Source of the DNA: JAEUKA01 sp044228505
GTDB taxonomy: Bacteria > Myxococcota_A > Polyangia > Palsa-1104 > JAEUJZ01
Assembly: GCA_044228505.1 (NCBI GenBank)
Contig: JBGAUT010000002.1
Location: 186,001-250,000, forward strand
Length of the DNA stretch: 64,000 bases
Direction: 5' to 3'
Part shown: one piece after another, positions 48,728-58,079 of the stretch
Layout of the letters: each line of letters begins with the position of its first letter
Numbering within the stretch: position 1 is the stretch's first letter
Made by a program: the position numbers and the translations under genes
Notes under the pieces: generated by a model
Told to the model about the DNA's origin: nothing
Database searches by the model: none
What the model saw: the letters and a program-made list of their open reading frames with translations, nothing else

Positions 48728-49816
48728 ATGGATTGTCGGGGATTCTTGCTGGTCCTGGCTGCGCTGCTGGGCGGTTCCGGGTGCGTGCAGCTTGGCCCTG
48801 CGACGCTCGGCCTTCAGCAGCGCGACTTTAACGAAGCCATTGTGCGGGCGCAAAACGAGCAGCTCCTGCTCAACTTGGTCCGGCTGCGCTATCGCGACAA
48901 TCCCTACTTTGTCGAGGTCAGTGGCATTACCTCGCAGCAGACACTCGGGGCATCGGCGGGAATCGGCACCGACTTTTCGGTGAGCAGCGATCCGCTGCGC
49001 ACCCTGGTAAAGCCAAGCCTCGGGCTTTCCTACAGCCAGACACCCACCGTGGTGCTGTCGCCGCTCGCGGGCGAGGCGTTTGTACGCAAGCTGATCTCTC
49101 CGCTGTCCCTGGAGTCGCTTTTGCACCTGACTCGCTCGGGCTGGAGCATTGCCAGGGTGCTGCTGCTGGTGCTCGATCGAGTGGGCAATCTGCGCAACGC
49201 ACCGTCCGCAGCCGGACCGACTCCGGCGCAGGCACCGATCTTTGCGGAGTTTCAGCACCTCGCCGCCGATCTTCGACAGCTACAGCAGGCCGACCTCCTA
49301 AACCTCTCTTATGAGCATCACAAAGATCAGCCGACCCTGGTGTTAGAGGTGCGTGCTCAGGCGTCTCATGGTGACGCGCTGCTGCGGGTGCGGCAGCAGC
49401 TTGGGCTTACCCAAGACGGACTGCGTTATGTGCTGACGCAGGATGTGCGGCGAACTGGGCGCGATGTGGTTCCGCTGCGGCTGCGCTCGGTGCGGAGCAT
49501 CATGTTCTTTTTGGCGCACGCGGTCGATGTGCCCAAGGTTCACAGCCTGTCGGGCCTGGTGACCCAGACTCACTATCCCGATGGGCGGCTCTTTCAGTGG
49601 AGTGACCTACTTGGGGGCCTGTTTCACGTCCGCACCCGCCGCGACGAGCCGCAAGCCGCCTACGTGAAGATCCGCTACCGCGACCATTACTACTACATTG
49701 CCGACAACGACCTGGAGAGCAAGAGCACCTTCATGCTGCTCACCGAGCTGTTTAACATGCAGGCTGGCCAGGGGGTTTCGCTGATGCCTACGTTGACACT
49801 TCCCGTCGGTCGATAG
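48728..49816 (+). CDS. Hypothetical lipoprotein
   Basis: 362 residues. Lipobox GSGC with Cys19 after a short hydrophobic signal, so probably an outer-membrane lipoprotein. Conserved-looking stretches include RDFNEAIVRAQNEQLLLNLV near the N-terminus and VKIRYRDHYYYIADNDLESK with FMLLTELFNMQAG near the C-terminus. I recall similar uncharacterised lipoproteins in proteobacteria but cannot name a function. AAGGGG precedes the ATG by four bases. It shares a 33-base divergent promoter with hemL, so co-regulation is possible. Confidence 0.8.
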   Translation: MDCRGFLLVLAALLGGSGCVQLGPATLGLQQRDFNEAIVRAQNEQLLLNLVRLRYRDNPYFVEVSGITSQQTLGASAGIGTDFSVSSDPLRTLVKPSLGLSYSQTPTVVLSPLAGEAFVRKLISPLSLESLLHLTRSGWSIARVLLLVLDRVGNLRNAPSAAGPTPAQAPIFAEFQHLAADLRQLQQADLLNLSYEHHKDQPTLVLEVRAQASHGDALLRVRQQLGLTQDGLRYVLTQDVRRTGRDVVPLRLRSVRSIMFFLAHAVDVPKVHSLSGLVTQTHYPDGRLFQWSDLLGGLFHVRTRRDEPQAAYVKIRYRDHYYYIADNDLESKSTFMLLTELFNMQAGQGVSLMPTLTLPVGR

Positions 49817-49824
49817 CGCGCCAC

Positions 49825-49865
49825 ACTCCCATTCCACAAGGAGTGATGTCGGCGGGGTTTTCCCC
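49825..49865. terminator. Weak convergent hairpins
   Basis: CACTCC/GGAGTG (49824-49845, ten-base loop) is followed by GGGG-TTTT-CCCC (49854-49865), between the ends of the lipoprotein and VWA genes. There is no long T-run, so termination would be weak or factor-dependent. Confidence 0.3.
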
Positions 49866-49867
49866 TG

Positions 49868-51706
49868 CTACTGGATGAGTCGCTTCACTTCGCCGGTGGC
49901 GACGTAGGAACCGCCCGTGGAGGCCTCGACGACTTGATCGCAGACGTACAGGATTCCTAGCTCGCGGATGCTGCGCGGGAAGCGGATGTTCCAGTTGGGA
50001 TTGAAGCCATCGGAGACGACGCGGGCGCGCAGCTTGACCCCTTCTTTGACACACTGCACCAGCACGCCGGTGCCGATCTCGGTACAGGTCGGCAGGTCCG
50101 CCGCGGTCTTGGGCGTCTTGACGGCCTTGCTGCTGCCGCCGCTGCGCGAGGTTCCTTTGGCAGCACCCACGGTTTCACCGGGCCGCAGCAGGCGCTGAAT
50201 CTTGCCCTGGACGCGGTAGTAGCTGCCATCGGCGCTGGGCACGACCTTTTCGACCAGATAGGACACGCCTTCTTCGCGAATGGCGCGGGGGAACTGGACG
50301 TTCTTGGCGGGATCGAAGCCGTCGGAAGTGACGCGGATGCGCAGCTTGCCGCTGACCTTTTCGCAGCGGAGGGTGATGCCGCCATCGGCGCTGGTCACGG
50401 TCGGGAGTCCCGAAGACGAGCCGCCTGCGGTGCCGCGCTGGGCCAAGTCGCCGCGACTGCGGGTTCCGGCCTGGTACGACTGATCGCGCAGCTCTTTGCG
50501 GAGCACGGAGTCGAGGCCGCTTTTGCCAAGTCGCTCGGCGAAGTGCTCGAGCAGCTCGATTTCTTCGGTGAACTCGAACTGGTTGGCGACCGGGCTGTTG
50601 CGAATCGAATCGGCCACTTGCTGAAGCTGCGTCGCCGCGTCCTTGTGCTGTCCTTTGTCGGCCAGCTCGACTGCCGCATCTTTGGCCTTGGCTGCCCGCT
50701 GTCGCAGCGCTTCACCAAGTACCGTCAGGTCCGGGGCCGCTGCTGCCGCTGCCTCTTTGCTGGCCGCAGTCACCGTCACGACAATCTGATCGGTCACTTC
50801 GCGGGTCGCGCCGCCTTCGATCACCCGATACGAAAAGGCGATTGTGGCGAGTGGACAGGGACCGACGGCACTCGGTTTTACCGAAAGGTCGAGCGCCAGC
50901 AGCTTGTCTTCCACTGCGTAGACATCGCCCACCGTGACGTGTAGATCCCGGCCCTTGGCTTCGCTGCGGTACTGGTTTAGTACCGTCGACTGTTCGAGCG
51001 CGGCCTGCGGCTTTACCTGCACGGTCAGGTTTTGACCGCATACCGAGGACAGGCCCTCTAGCTCGATTTGGAGCACCTGGGACAGGTCTTCGTGCGACTC
51101 GATGTAGTAGTAGTTGCCCTCGCCCGCCCGCGCCATGCCGATGAGCAGGTCTTCGTTAAAGTTTGTGCCGAAGCCGAGCGTGGTCGTAGCCACTCCCTTT
51201 GCGGCCAACTGCGTCGCCAGCTTGACCAGCGAGGCGGTATCGGTGGTACCGACGTTGGCGTGGCCATCGGTGAGCAGCAGCACCCGGTTGACGAGCTGCT
51301 GCGAGAAGTTCTTCTGCACATGCTTGCCGCCCGCCTCCCAGCCGCCACACAGGTTGGTACAGCCGCCGGCATGGACCTTGTCGATCGCCGCTTGAATGGC
51401 TCGCTTGTCGGCGACCAGCGCCGGTGCAACCAGGGTGTCGATGTCGTCGTCGAAGGTCACCACCGACAGCAGGTCTTTTTCGGTCAGCTCGCCGACCAGC
51501 GCCTTGGCCGACTTCAGTGCTTGCCGCAGCGGCGTTCCGCCCATCGATCCCGAGCGGTCGAGGACCAAGCTCAGGTTGAGCGGCCTACGTGGCGGCGCAT
51601 CGGCCTTGTCTGTGGCGTGATCTGCGCCGAAGCGGACCACGAGTGATATCTGACTGACTTCCCCGACCGAAACAGTGCTCTGACTTAGCCCATAAGTAGC
51701 TTTCAC
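49868..51706 (-). CDS. VWA-domain protein with duplicated C-terminal domain
   Basis: 612 residues, no signal peptide. N-terminal beta region, then a von Willebrand A domain with an intact metal site D50-x-S52-x-S54 (DRSGSM), the Thr in GGCTNL and TDGHANVG. A helical segment (about 330-410) follows. Then come two similar domains at about 442-507 and 546-612, each containing SDGF(D/N)P, (Q/R)FPR(A/S)IRE and a closing G-K/E-I/V-x-R-L. I do not recognise this repeated domain. The start is GTG 51706, preceded by a run of eight G seven bases upstream. It probably binds protein partners in a metal-dependent way; the role is unknown. Confidence 0.85.
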   Translation of the reverse strand: MKATYGLSQSTVSVGEVSQISLVVRFGADHATDKADAPPRRPLNLSLVLDRSGSMGGTPLRQALKSAKALVGELTEKDLLSVVTFDDDIDTLVAPALVADKRAIQAAIDKVHAGGCTNLCGGWEAGGKHVQKNFSQQLVNRVLLLTDGHANVGTTDTASLVKLATQLAAKGVATTTLGFGTNFNEDLLIGMARAGEGNYYYIESHEDLSQVLQIELEGLSSVCGQNLTVQVKPQAALEQSTVLNQYRSEAKGRDLHVTVGDVYAVEDKLLALDLSVKPSAVGPCPLATIAFSYRVIEGGATREVTDQIVVTVTAASKEAAAAAAPDLTVLGEALRQRAAKAKDAAVELADKGQHKDAATQLQQVADSIRNSPVANQFEFTEEIELLEHFAERLGKSGLDSVLRKELRDQSYQAGTRSRGDLAQRGTAGGSSSGLPTVTSADGGITLRCEKVSGKLRIRVTSDGFDPAKNVQFPRAIREEGVSYLVEKVVPSADGSYYRVQGKIQRLLRPGETVGAAKGTSRSGGSSKAVKTPKTAADLPTCTEIGTGVLVQCVKEGVKLRARVVSDGFNPNWNIRFPRSIRELGILYVCDQVVEASTGGSYVATGEVKRLIQ

Positions 51707-51923
51707 GGATCATCCCCCCCCGAGGTTCCCTAGGTGCTGCCGGAGCAGACACCACAGATCCGCCCACTATATCAGGTACCTGCTACCGATTACGGTAGGA
51801 ACTTGGTGGGCTCGGTGGTGCCTTGGAGGGAGTCAGAGCGCTAGATGCAGGCCGCGAGGTTGACCTGGCACTCCTTCGCTTGCGCCAGGCGGCGAAGCGA
51901 CTGCGGGACGTATCGCGGCCCGA
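51707..51923. other. Intergenic region between lipoprotein and VWA genes
   Basis: 217 bases without a gene. On the minus strand it holds a -10-like TATAGT (complement of 51766-51771) with no clear -35, and the G8 tract at 51714-51721 before the VWA start. A perfect CTACCG/CGGTAG hairpin lies at 51783-51798. An imperfect GC-rich hairpin near 51876-51900 lies just past the lipoprotein stop and may terminate it. Confidence 0.4.
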
Positions 51924-54900
51924 TTACTCGCCGTGACGGGTGTTTACGATGTCGAGGATGCGCCGGACACCGCGACGCTCATCGGACAGGAAGGTGCCGA
52001 CGGTCGATAGCAGCGCTTGATAGTCCGCCGCAGCAAACGTGCTGCCCAACGTGCCCGGCTGTCCGGCCCCGCTGCGGTTGATTTCGCTTAGGGCATCGCC
52101 CAGGAAAAACGCTGGATAGCGACCGCTTGGGTCCGGGGTAAACAAGTTCTTGCCGACTTGAAGCAGGACTTGCTTGTCATCGGTCGGCAGACCTCGGCGC
52201 AGGATCGAAAGCGCACCCACTGCCACCTGTGGGTCGAGCAGTCCGGCGAGCGGCTTCACAATCGGGACAAGGTCGGCATCATCGGCCAGAAGCTGGCTCA
52301 GGTCCGCCACCGAATAGAGCAGCGCTTGGAAGCGCGGCGCATCGGGACTGCCCACGCCCGGATCGGAGAGCAGCGAGGACAGCAGCTTGTACATCTTCGG
52401 CTTCACGGTCGGTGTGGCCGCCACTTGCGTCAGCAGATCGAGCGATCCCGCCATCACCGGTCCGGTCAGCGCCTTTTCTAGATCGGGATACAGCGAGCTG
52501 CTCACCCAGCTCCGAATGTCCATCGCGCCACCGTGGGCGCTTACGCGGTCGCGGAGCAGGTCGAGCAAAGCGAGCAGAATCGGTCGCAGGCGGGGCGTCG
52601 CAAACTTGTAGCTCCCCGCCGCGCCCGGTCGTGCCGTCAGATACAGATCGGCGGTCGCACTGATTGCCGCCTGCCACTTTTCGGCGCTGGCTGGGTCTTG
52701 GGCGATTCGGGCGCGCTTGGTCTTGTAGGCATCGGCGAGCAGGTCAAACGGCGTCACCTTGCCTGCCGCAGTCCCCGAGATGACATCCAAGATCACCGGG
52801 TCCGCCGTCGCCGCAAAGGTCGGCTTGCCATCGCTCCGCAGTGCCTGCGTGCGACCATCGCGATAGACCAACGCTCCACCGACTCGCGCCGACTCGGGAT
52901 CGAGCAGCCAGCGACTGAGTCGCGCAATCACCGTCGAGATCGGCAGGTTCGAGCCGTCGTCCGTCACCACCGTCGCCAGCATCGGCCCGAGCGCCCGAAC
53001 GGCGGGGAACAGATCGCCCGATGACAACAGCTTGGCAATCAGCGGCTCGTAGCGTGAGCCACCACTGCGCTTCTGCTGCGGCTCATAGCTTGACGCATCG
53101 AAGAACTTGGACTGCACGGTCGGCCAGTGGCGATGCAGCACCGACAGCAAGTCGACCAGGATCTGCCCAGCGTTGCGCAGCTTGGTGCACGATCCATTGG
53201 CAGCCCGCTGGACGCACTCATCATGCTTGGCGAAGGCGTTTACGATCGGTCGGAACGCCGTATAGAAGTTGACGCCGGTCTTGGGATTCCCCGCTGCGTC
53301 GCGAGGGTGAACCGCCTCCAGCCCGAACAGCGCCCCGTCGTAGTACTTCTGCCATTCGAGGTTTTGATTCGAGCACAGCGTGCCCTGCCGCGCCGGAATA
53401 CAGGCTCCAAAGTCGAGCGTGGTCTTAAAGAAGTCAGCCCGCTTGGTGTTGTCCTGAAACAACATTCTCGCCAGCATCGCCGGGGTCGGGTACTTGCCGA
53501 ACCCCGGAATCCCGACCATGTTGTCGAGCAGCCCCAGCCCATCGACGATCTGCGTCTGGGTCTTGAGCCCGCTATCGGTAATCGAGTTGATGAAGTTGGT
53601 GTACGGATCTCGTGCCTTCACCGAGTCGTCCGCAATCGAGAGCAGGTAGTACAGCGCCAGGTCATCGAGCTGAAACAGGGCGCAGGGCTTGGCCGGTCCG
53701 GCGACCTTGATGTCGATGACGATCTTGATGTTCACAAACGCGCCGTCTTTGTTGCAAAACGTCGCTTGGTTGGCGTCGTGAACCAGGTGCAGCACGCGCT
53801 GCAATACCGAGCGGTTGTTTTGCGCATTGCCGGGATTTTTGTCGACATCCGAGTCGGGCAAGTTGCGATTCACGGGCTTGCCGAACACGCCCACCACAGA
53901 CGATAAGTCCGAAGGCTGGCCTCGGGTGTCGAGCTGGTTTTGGTTCATAAACATCTGACTAGAATCGTTCGCCAGGATGCCGAGGATCTGGCCCAGGTCC
54001 GCCGTCGCCGGGTCCGATAGCGACAGCAGCACGTCCCGGAGCAGGTCGGGATCGCGCAGCAGCCGAACGAGGATCGGGGCCAGGTCGTCATACAGCGTCG
54101 ATTTTTCGTCTAGCACGGCCGCCGCATACGCCGGCTTCTTCGATTCATCGAAGGCTTTGGCGGTGGCGTCGAGCGTGCGCGCCAGGGTCGACTCTTGGGT
54201 GTTGAGCAAGAGCTGGACCGAACGCAGGAGCCGATTGAGCTCGATGCCGGCCGACACGCCGGTATCTGCATAAGTCAGGATTTGCAAAAATCCATACACC
54301 ATATCGAGCAGTGGCGACTGTGTCTTATCGAATCCTTGATAGTCGAGAACGGATCCGTTGTAGTCTTTTTTCGCCAGCGCCCGAGGTCCGAGCAGAAAGC
54401 CGGCTCCCTCGGCAAGTCGCAGCGCAATGTCACGCTGACCATCAAACAGCGCCGGAGCTTCGCGCAACAGGCCCGCCAGCACGGTGTCATCGAGGTTTTG
54501 GTATCCATAGAGCGGCTGACCTGCTGCCGCCACCAGGGCTCGCCCTGCGCTGTCTCGCGCCACCGCCAGGTCTTTTTGGTACAGGCTGATGCTCGCAAAC
54601 GGTGTGACAAACGGGATAATTTTTCCTGTCGTATCGATAAATCGACCATTTGGATCTATATCTGCGTAACCATCTTTGTCCTTATCTACATAGGGAGCCG
54701 GTAGCGCGGTTCCTTGCAGGGCGACAATGGGCAGACCCCGGTGATCGCGTCGCGCTGCGTAATAGGCCTGACCGGCGGGCAGCGTCATAAGCTCGGCGGA
54801 CTCGGTGAACAGGAAGCGGTTGAGCAGGTTGAGCGTGCGATCGGGAGCTTGCGGGGTCGCGATTGCCGTGATGCTCGACACCTCGCGGCTCGCGGCATCC

Positions 54901-55568
54901 AGAAAGGCCCGCAGCGCTGGGGCACCTGACGCATCCGCCGCCCCTAGGCTGGAGTCGACCAGGACCGGCAGCACCGCTGTCAGCGAGGCATGAAGGTCCG
55001 GGGTCGCGAGCAGACCTTTGGCCAGCCCTCCCGATGTTGAGCGCGGCAGAAAGCCTTCCCGATACCCGAGCCTTGCCATCGCTGCCATCGCCGCATCGCT
55101 TGCCGACAGCAGGCGAATCGTGGCACCACCGCTCGCCGCCGCTTGCTGGGCCTCGGGGCCTTCGAGCGCTGGCATGGTCCCGCGCAGGGCCCGATCGAAG
55201 TCGTCATAGAGCGACTTCGGCACCGCCGTATCAACGCCAGAGACCACGTTCATGCGCTCGGCACCGACCGCCTGCATGATCGTTGGGGCAGAAGCTGGCG
55301 CGGCCTGACCGTCGCTGCACATCGGGCGATAGCTTGTGCCAGAGGCATCCACACTGGTTCGCAAGCCCGCCGCCTGTTCGGATAGCTGCGCGGTGTAGGC
55401 CACCCGCTGGCAGGACTCGCGATAGACGACCTCGCCGAGCGTCTTTTCCGGCAAGGCCGTTCGGCTGCCGAGATCCACATCGCAGCTCGTCGCTACGACG
55501 GATAACGCCAGAAGCAAAAGAGGAGATTCCTGCGCAGATCGGAAGCCAGAGCGCGCTGTCTTCGGCAT
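51924..55568 (-). CDS. Very large hypothetical lipoprotein
   Basis: 1214 residues, function not recognised. ATG 55568 is followed by a basic N-region and a hydrophobic stretch ending at lipobox VATSC (Cys29). The rest is mostly helical and Leu/Asp-rich, with few cysteines. Phrases such as LLSDPGVGSPDAPRFQALLY and LVPIVKPLAGLLDPQVAVG recur in style, suggesting armadillo-like or HEAT-like repeats. Similar giant lipoproteins occur in myxobacteria (general knowledge). It probably sits in the outer membrane facing the periplasm or surface. The upstream 112 bases separate it from coaD on the other strand. Confidence 0.8.
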   Translation of the reverse strand: MPKTARSGFRSAQESPLLLLALSVVATSCDVDLGSRTALPEKTLGEVVYRESCQRVAYTAQLSEQAAGLRTSVDASGTSYRPMCSDGQAAPASAPTIMQAVGAERMNVVSGVDTAVPKSLYDDFDRALRGTMPALEGPEAQQAAASGGATIRLLSASDAAMAAMARLGYREGFLPRSTSGGLAKGLLATPDLHASLTAVLPVLVDSSLGAADASGAPALRAFLDAASREVSSITAIATPQAPDRTLNLLNRFLFTESAELMTLPAGQAYYAARRDHRGLPIVALQGTALPAPYVDKDKDGYADIDPNGRFIDTTGKIIPFVTPFASISLYQKDLAVARDSAGRALVAAAGQPLYGYQNLDDTVLAGLLREAPALFDGQRDIALRLAEGAGFLLGPRALAKKDYNGSVLDYQGFDKTQSPLLDMVYGFLQILTYADTGVSAGIELNRLLRSVQLLLNTQESTLARTLDATAKAFDESKKPAYAAAVLDEKSTLYDDLAPILVRLLRDPDLLRDVLLSLSDPATADLGQILGILANDSSQMFMNQNQLDTRGQPSDLSSVVGVFGKPVNRNLPDSDVDKNPGNAQNNRSVLQRVLHLVHDANQATFCNKDGAFVNIKIVIDIKVAGPAKPCALFQLDDLALYYLLSIADDSVKARDPYTNFINSITDSGLKTQTQIVDGLGLLDNMVGIPGFGKYPTPAMLARMLFQDNTKRADFFKTTLDFGACIPARQGTLCSNQNLEWQKYYDGALFGLEAVHPRDAAGNPKTGVNFYTAFRPIVNAFAKHDECVQRAANGSCTKLRNAGQILVDLLSVLHRHWPTVQSKFFDASSYEPQQKRSGGSRYEPLIAKLLSSGDLFPAVRALGPMLATVVTDDGSNLPISTVIARLSRWLLDPESARVGGALVYRDGRTQALRSDGKPTFAATADPVILDVISGTAAGKVTPFDLLADAYKTKRARIAQDPASAEKWQAAISATADLYLTARPGAAGSYKFATPRLRPILLALLDLLRDRVSAHGGAMDIRSWVSSSLYPDLEKALTGPVMAGSLDLLTQVAATPTVKPKMYKLLSSLLSDPGVGSPDAPRFQALLYSVADLSQLLADDADLVPIVKPLAGLLDPQVAVGALSILRRGLPTDDKQVLLQVGKNLFTPDPSGRYPAFFLGDALSEINRSGAGQPGTLGSTFAAADYQALLSTVGTFLSDERRGVRRILDIVNTRHGE

Positions 55569-55680
55569 GCTTTAGTTGTAACGCGACAAGCGCCGCTTTT
55601 GGCATGGCCCTTGACTCTTGCGGCCTGCGCTTGCAAGGCTTCCGGCATCCCAATGCACTAGCGGTCACGGAGCTGCTGAC

Positions 55681-56193
55681 GTGTCTACTGAGAGAATCGC
55701 CATTTATCCAGGCTCATTTGATCCGATCACCAACGGACACATCGACATCTTGTTGCGCTCACTCAAGATGTTTGACCGGGTAGTGGTTGCGATTGCTGAC
55801 AACGTGCGCAAAAAGCCGCTGTTTTCCGTTGAGGAGCGTCGCGAGCAAATCCTACAAGCGGTGAACCACGACCCACGCGTCGACGTCGATGCGTTTTCCG
55901 GCCTGCTTGTGAGCTACGTCAAGGATCGCGGGGCACGCTTTGTGGTTCGTGGCCTGCGAGCGCTCGCCGATTTCGAGTACGAGTTTCAGTTTGCGCATAT
56001 GAATCATCGGCTCGCGCCCGATGTCGACACCATCTTCCTCATGACCGCAGCGCAGTACTTTTACGTCAGCTCATCGCTGGTCAAAGAAGTCGCGCAGTTT
56101 GGCGGTGATGTTGACTGGATGGTTCCAAATGGACTGTCCGCCGTGCTGCGCGAGCGACTCGGGGTCATTGCCAAACCGAAGGATGTGGGCTGA
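55681..56193 (+). CDS. coaD: Phosphopantetheine adenylyltransferase
   Basis: Fourth step of coenzyme A synthesis, transferring AMP to 4'-phosphopantetheine. 170 residues. The start is GTG 55681, eight bases after GGAG; the longer open frame upstream is unconserved. The nucleotidyltransferase motif reads IYPGSFDPITNGHIDI, with the TNGH equivalent of TxGH. The C-terminal YVSSSLVKEVAQFGGDV matches the family ISSSxVRE motif. Its TGA overlaps the next ATG. Confidence 0.96.
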   Translation: MSTERIAIYPGSFDPITNGHIDILLRSLKMFDRVVVAIADNVRKKPLFSVEERREQILQAVNHDPRVDVDAFSGLLVSYVKDRGARFVVRGLRALADFEYEFQFAHMNHRLAPDVDTIFLMTAAQYFYVSSSLVKEVAQFGGDVDWMVPNGLSAVLRERLGVIAKPKDVG

Positions 56194-57383
56194 TGCGGGT
56201 AGCTCGCCGAATAGAAGCTCTGGTACCGTCGATTACGCTCGAAGTGACGGCGCGTGCCAAGGAGCTGGTCACGGCGGGCCGGGACATCCTGAGCCTGACG
56301 CTTGGAGAGCCCGACTTCGATACGCCCCCGCACATTCGTGCGGCTGCTGCGGCCTCCATCGAGCGCGGTGCCAACCGGTATACGGCGGTGAGTGGCATCA
56401 TGGAGCTGCGTGCGGCTGCGGCCGCCGAGCTTTCTTCGGTACACGGCGTGCCGATTCGTCCCGAAGAAGTGATGGTTTCGACCGGGGCCAAGCAGTGTCT
56501 GTTCAATGCCCTGCAAGCGCTGATCGATGAGGGCGATGAGGTCCTGATTCCGACCCCGACGTGGCCGAGCCATGCCGAGCTGGTTCGTTTGGCCGGGGGA
56601 GTGGCGGTGCTCTGTCCGGCAGCAGCAGCGGACGGCTTTCGGATCGATGTCGATTCGCTGCGTCGCAAGATCACCCCGCGAACCCGGCTGCTCATGCTCT
56701 GTAGTCCTAGCAATCCGACCGGCGCGGTCATCGACGAAGCGACGCTTGCCGAGATTGTGAAGCTGCTCCACGAGCATCCCGAGATTCTGGTGGTGACCGA
56801 TGATCTCTACCGGCGGCTGGTCTACGCGCCCGGCCGGTTTGTGTCGATTTTGGCGCTCGATCCATCGCTGTGGGGTCGGGTCGTGTTGATAGACGGTGTC
56901 TCGAAGAGCTACGCGATGACCGGTTGGCGCATTGGTTTTTGTGCCGCGCCGCGACCGCTGATTGTGGCGATGGACAAGCTGCAAGGGCAGGTGACGACCA
57001 ATGCGGCGGCGGTGTCCCAGCATGCCGCACTCGCCGCGATCGTTGGTGATCAGGCACCCACGCAAAGAATGGTCGCCGAGTTCGATGCCCGGCGACGGAT
57101 CATGTACAAGTCGCTGACCGCCATTCCCCACGTGCGTTGCGTCGAGCCGCACGGCGCGTTCTACTGCTTTCCCGATGTCTCGGCGTATCTGAGCGAAGCG
57201 GTCCCGGACGATGTGGCCCTTAGCCGCTTTTTGCTCGATGAGGCGTCGGTGGCCGTGGTTCCAGGCACTGGCTTTTATGCACCCGGCCACATTCGGCTGT
57301 CGTATGCCACGTCGGTGCCGCTCATCGAAGAGGGCATACGGCGGATTGCGGCGGGGCTGCGAACCCTGGCCGAGCGCGCCTAA
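56193..57383 (+). CDS. Class I/II aminotransferase (aspartate aminotransferase-like)
   Basis: PLP aminotransferase, 396 residues. The family core has LTLGEPDFDTPPHIRAAA, CSPSNPTGAV, the PLP lysine K238 in VSKSYAMTGWRIGF, and the C-terminal HIRLSYAT with the substrate-binding arginine. It resembles the Thermus-type aspartate/prephenate aminotransferase group; the exact substrate cannot be read. It overlaps coaD by one base and precedes the kinase-like gene by three bases, so the three form an operon. Confidence 0.92.
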   Translation: MRVARRIEALVPSITLEVTARAKELVTAGRDILSLTLGEPDFDTPPHIRAAAAASIERGANRYTAVSGIMELRAAAAAELSSVHGVPIRPEEVMVSTGAKQCLFNALQALIDEGDEVLIPTPTWPSHAELVRLAGGVAVLCPAAAADGFRIDVDSLRRKITPRTRLLMLCSPSNPTGAVIDEATLAEIVKLLHEHPEILVVTDDLYRRLVYAPGRFVSILALDPSLWGRVVLIDGVSKSYAMTGWRIGFCAAPRPLIVAMDKLQGQVTTNAAAVSQHAALAAIVGDQAPTQRMVAEFDARRRIMYKSLTAIPHVRCVEPHGAFYCFPDVSAYLSEAVPDDVALSRFLLDEASVAVVPGTGFYAPGHIRLSYATSVPLIEEGIRRIAAGLRTLAERA

Positions 57384-57386
57384 CCC

Positions 57387-58079
57387 ATGCGGTCCGACGC
57401 CGCGTTCGTGTCCCTGACCCAAGCAGTGCGGCGCTGGATTCGTCCTGGCCAGACGCTGCTGCTTGGGATGTGCGGGCTGCCGGGGGCTGGAAAATCGACG
57501 CTTGCTGGCCAACTCATCGAGGCGCTGCCCGAGCTGCGCGCCGCCACGGTCTCGCTCGATGACTTCTATCTGCCGAGGGAAGAGCGATTGCAGCGTGGCT
57601 TTGCGTTGCGAGGTCCACCCGGAACCCATGATCTCGAGCTGCTCAAAGGCTTTTTGTCCCAGCTACGAACCCGCTCGTGTCAGCTTGAGCTGCCGGTGTT
57701 CGATCGCGGCACTGAGTCGCGTCGGCCGCCGCGCCGCTGCAGAGGCCCGCTCGATCTGTGTGTGCTCGAGGGCTTTTTGGTCGGAGTCGACGCGCCGGGC
57801 TATGAACCGCTGCGGGCCGCTCTCGATCGACTGGTCTATGTCGAAATCGATGTCGAGGCTGCGTTGGCGTCGCGGCGCCAGCGTGAAGCGGAGCAGGTCG
57901 CTTCCGGTCGAGGTGGCATGACCGAAGCCGAGGTGATGCACTTTTGGCACGAGTCACTGTGGCCGCAAGTCGAGCGCTTCGTCCTACCGCTGCGCGATCG
58001 CGCCGACGTAATCGTCCATCTGCGCCCCGATCACAGCCTACAGATGGTCTATTTCCCCGACGGAACGCTGCGGAACTGA
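57387..58079 (+). CDS. D-glycerate 3-kinase-like P-loop kinase
   Basis: 230 residues. Walker A GLPGAGKST at 30-38. The block SLDDFYLPREERLQ followed by RGPPGTHDLELL is the hallmark of the plant and yeast glycerate kinase (GLYK) family. DRGTESRR and the acidic FVLEGF-like VLEGFLVGVD complete the site. It would phosphorylate D-glycerate to 3-phosphoglycerate. It is shorter than plant enzymes but complete. Its last 31 bases overlap the 3' end of glpD on the other strand. Confidence 0.82.
   Translation: MRSDAAFVSLTQAVRRWIRPGQTLLLGMCGLPGAGKSTLAGQLIEALPELRAATVSLDDFYLPREERLQRGFALRGPPGTHDLELLKGFLSQLRTRSCQLELPVFDRGTESRRPPRRCRGPLDLCVLEGFLVGVDAPGYEPLRAALDRLVYVEIDVEAALASRRQREAEQVASGRGGMTEAEVMHFWHESLWPQVERFVLPLRDRADVIVHLRPDHSLQMVYFPDGTLRN

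Noticed and set aside
47363..49258. A longer hemL reading frame with about 190 extra N-terminal residues
   Set aside because: The extra part is antisense to the lipoprotein gene and unlike hemL; ATG 48694 matches the family start.
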